A DNA stretch of 64,000 nt from an uncultured Rhodopila sp. Its GTDB lineage: Bacteria > Pseudomonadota > Alphaproteobacteria > Acetobacterales > Acetobacteraceae. A model generated the notes under the pieces. It made no database searches. It had not been told where the DNA came from and saw nothing but the letters and a program-made list of their open reading frames with translations. Shown here in pieces: positions 62,414 to 64,000 of this stretch (position 1 is the stretch's first letter; each line of letters begins with the position of its first letter). The translations under genes were made by a program, and so were the position numbers. The stretch spans positions 26,533 through 90,532 of the forward strand of contig NZ_CAIWTY010000046.1 in assembly GCF_903915725.1 (NCBI RefSeq). The letters run 5' to 3'.

Positions 62414-63169
62414 ATGGCGATCAAGGTTGTCGTGTTCGATGCGTACGGCACGCTGTTCGATGTGCAGTCGGTCTCCGGCGCCGTTGGCACGGCGTTTCAG
62501 GGCCACGGCGCCTACATCACTCAGGTCTGGCGCCTGAAGCAGCTTGAGTACACCTGGCTGCGTTCGCTGATGGGGCGTTACGAGGACTTCCGCACGATCA
62601 CCCGGGATTCGCTCGACTATACCGTTGGCACGCTGGGACTGACGGCGGATGAGGCGCTGCTCGATCGCATCGTCGATTCCTATCATACGCTGTCCCTGTA
62701 TCCCGAGGCCGCCGAGGCGCTCGTCGCCCTGCGCGACTACCGGCTGGCGATCCTGTCCAACGGCAGTCCGGGCATGCTGGACCCGCTGGTCCGGCACAGC
62801 GGCCTTGCACCCTACCTTGAAGCGGTGATCAGCGTCGATGCCGCCAAGGTCTACAAGCCCGATCCGGGCGCCTACGCCCTGGTGCCGGAGCGGCTGGGCT
62901 GCGAGCCGCGCGAGGTGATGTTCATTTCCTCCAACGGCTTCGATGTCGCGGGCGCGCGCAGCTTCGGGTTCAGGGTGGCGCGCATCGAGCGGGTGACTCC
63001 CGGCGGCCTGCGGCAGGAATTGCGCAGCGGCGGACCCATCGGCCCGGCGACCATGTTCCGGGCGTTGCGGATGCAGGCGGAGGCGCTGGGGTATGCGCCT
63101 GATGCGGTGGTGAATTCGCTGCTGGCCCTGCCCAGGCTGTTGGACCGGTTCGCTTCGGACCAGGCTTAG
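62414..63169 (+). CDS. Haloacid dehalogenase, type II
   Basis: A 251-residue HAD-superfamily enzyme. All residues I expect for L-2-haloacid dehalogenases are visible: nucleophile Asp10 and Thr14 (VVFDAYGTLFDVQ), Arg in VWRLKQLEYTWLR, LSNGSPGML, Lys in KVYKPDPGAYALV, and SSNGFDVAGARSFGFRVARI. It hydrolyses short-chain 2-haloacids with inversion, although natural substrates may differ. GGGAG precedes the ATG at 62414; it follows hflX by only 6 bases. Confidence 0.92.
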   Translation: MAIKVVVFDAYGTLFDVQSVSGAVGTAFQGHGAYITQVWRLKQLEYTWLRSLMGRYEDFRTITRDSLDYTVGTLGLTADEALLDRIVDSYHTLSLYPEAAEALVALRDYRLAILSNGSPGMLDPLVRHSGLAPYLEAVISVDAAKVYKPDPGAYALVPERLGCEPREVMFISSNGFDVAGARSFGFRVARIERVTPGGLRQELRSGGPIGPATMFRALRMQAEALGYAPDAVVNSLLALPRLLDRFASDQA

Positions 63170-63522
63170 GCGACGGTCAACAATGACCGCTTCAGTCGGG
63201 CGTCCTTCCGTCCCCGTCATGGCCCGGCTTGTCCGGACCACCTATACCAGCAGCCCGCCGCGATAGGTGGCCCGGACAAGCCAAGGCTGGTCCGGGCCAT
63301 CCATGCCAGCGTTTGCCGCGATTAGGGGACCGGAAAAGCCGGGCCAAGACGACCATCGTCGCTGCCACGATTCCGGTCAGACTAAAAATGCTCCAGCCGG
63401 CGCCAAATCGCCATTACAACCAAAAAAAGCCGGCAATTTTTACGATTTATTTACCAATTCGGCCGAGAAAGGGGCCGACGAAAAAGTCGTCGCATCTGTC
63501 GCTCGCTGTTCAGGGGACCGTT
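63170..63522. repeat. 353-bp gap with two REP-like hairpins and an AT-rich promoter region
   Basis: A REP-like pair at 63216-63306 uses a GGCCCGG stem (GTCATGGCCCGGCTTG... and the inverted ...GGTCCGGGCCATCCATGCC). Downstream, 63410-63460 is unusually A+T-rich (AAAAAAAGCCGGC, ATTTTTACG, TTTATTTACC), a likely promoter and possibly a terminator stem for the repeat-protein gene. No other gene is supported. Confidence 0.6.
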
Positions 63523-64000
63523 ATGACGACCAATCTTACGACCGCGCAAATCGCCGCCATGCCCACGAGCTCGATCGCGCAGCTCAGCACAACCGTCATC
63601 CAAGGCCTGACCTCCGCGCTGGTCGCTGCCATGAGCACCGCCCAGATCAAGGCGCTGTCCACCGGCCAAATCGCCGCGTTAACCAGCAGTGCCGCGATTT
63701 CCGGCCTGTCTACCGCCGATATCGCCGCGCTGAGTTCCGCCCAGGTGGCGGCGCTCAGCAGCCAGGAGGTGGACGGCCTGTCCACCGCCGACATCGCCGC
63801 GCTCAGCGCCACCCAGGTCAAGGCGGTGGTTTCCGCCGCCATCGACGGACTGTCGAGCAGCCAGATCGCCGCGTTGTCCACCGCCGCCATCGCCGGGATC
63901 TCCACCGCCGAGGCCGCCGCGCTGACCTCCGATCTGGTCTCCGCGCTGGGCACCGCGCAGGTCGCCGCGTTGACCACCGCCCAGATCGCCGCGCTGTCCA
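63523..64000 (+). CDS. Octapeptide-repeat protein, 3' end beyond the window
   Basis: An open frame from the ATG at 63523 to the window edge (159 codons seen). The product is a tandem array of an 8-residue unit with consensus (S/T)-T-A-Q-(I/V)-A-A-L, for example STADIAAL, SSAQVAAL, STGQIAAL and TTAQIAAL, with one nine-residue unit (TSSAAISGL). There is no signal peptide at the start. Such alanine- and threonine-rich solenoids occur in very large surface or secreted proteins; whether a type I secretion tail follows cannot be seen. Codon use stays typical, with strong NNC preference. GGGGA upstream is an acceptable ribosome-binding site. Confidence 0.75.
   Translation, partial: MTTNLTTAQIAAMPTSSIAQLSTTVIQGLTSALVAAMSTAQIKALSTGQIAALTSSAAISGLSTADIAALSSAQVAALSSQEVDGLSTADIAALSATQVKAVVSAAIDGLSSSQIAALSTAAIAGISTAEAAALTSDLVSALGTAQVAALTTAQIAALS

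Overview
The window reads as chromosomal DNA of a high-GC alphaproteobacterial purple phototroph. Its centre (about 19.2 to 41.4 kb) is a bacteriochlorophyll and reaction-centre photosynthesis gene cluster. Two periplasmic high-potential iron-sulfur proteins (HiPIPs), a glycine-type 5-aminolevulinate synthase, the O2-dependent cyclase AcsF and a CbbR-like regulator at the left edge together suggest an acetic-acid-bacteria-lineage phototroph such as Rhodopila. That placement is inference from gene content, not from a search.

Left flank (1 to 19 kb): a truncated cbbR-like LysR gene; an unpaired HicB-type antitoxin; a large hybrid histidine kinase; an MFS carrier; a 2-hydroxyacid dehydrogenase; a DUF29 gene broken by an internal deletion; tRNA-Arg(ACG); a three-gene NRAMP-like / small membrane protein / MgtE-N-CBS module; a TylF-type methyltransferase; a VIT1-like transporter; and leuC, leuD and leuB with a GIY-YIG nuclease gene inserted between leuC and leuD.

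Photosynthesis island: on the minus strand ppaA(aerR), ppsR, bchG, bchP and tspO; divergently on the plus strand bchF, N, B, H, L, M, lhaA, puhA, puhB, puhC, an unnamed 92-residue gene, acsF, puhE and hemA. Most junctions are 4-bp ATGA/GTGA overlaps or a few bases, so this is one long co-translated superoperon of about 15.5 kb. The 367-bp divergent control region carries three PpsR-like boxes. Together these genes make 5-aminolevulinate (hemA), insert Mg (bchH), methylate (bchM), close ring E (acsF), reduce protochlorophyllide in the dark (bchLNB), hydrate the 3-vinyl group (bchF), and attach and reduce the phytyl tail (bchG, bchP). They also build the reaction centre H subunit and its assembly factors (puhABCE, lhaA). 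Two tandem HiPIP genes follow; such proteins can serve as electron donors to the reaction centre. No puf, puc or crt genes are in view.

Right flank (41.4 to 64 kb): fatty-acid catabolism (acyl-CoA dehydrogenase, FadJ-like multifunctional enzyme, thiolase, a LiuR-like MerR regulator, acyl-CoA ligase) with two matching candidate operators; a ketopantoate reductase-like gene overlapping a second acyl-CoA ligase; an FNT channel; an EF-hand protein; threonine aldolase; a COQ10/RatA-like protein; lipA; a protein of unknown function with a HAD phosphatase; hfq-hflX; a haloacid dehalogenase; and the start of a protein built of octapeptide repeats that runs off the window.

The most unusual signals are dispersed REP-like hairpins whose stems covary while their flanks stay constant. 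One cluster of them has invaded the 5' end of bchM in frame and would encode an extra N-terminal segment of roughly 85 residues. There are also two larger intergenic elements built from long inverted repeats (18747-19181 and 43817-44342).
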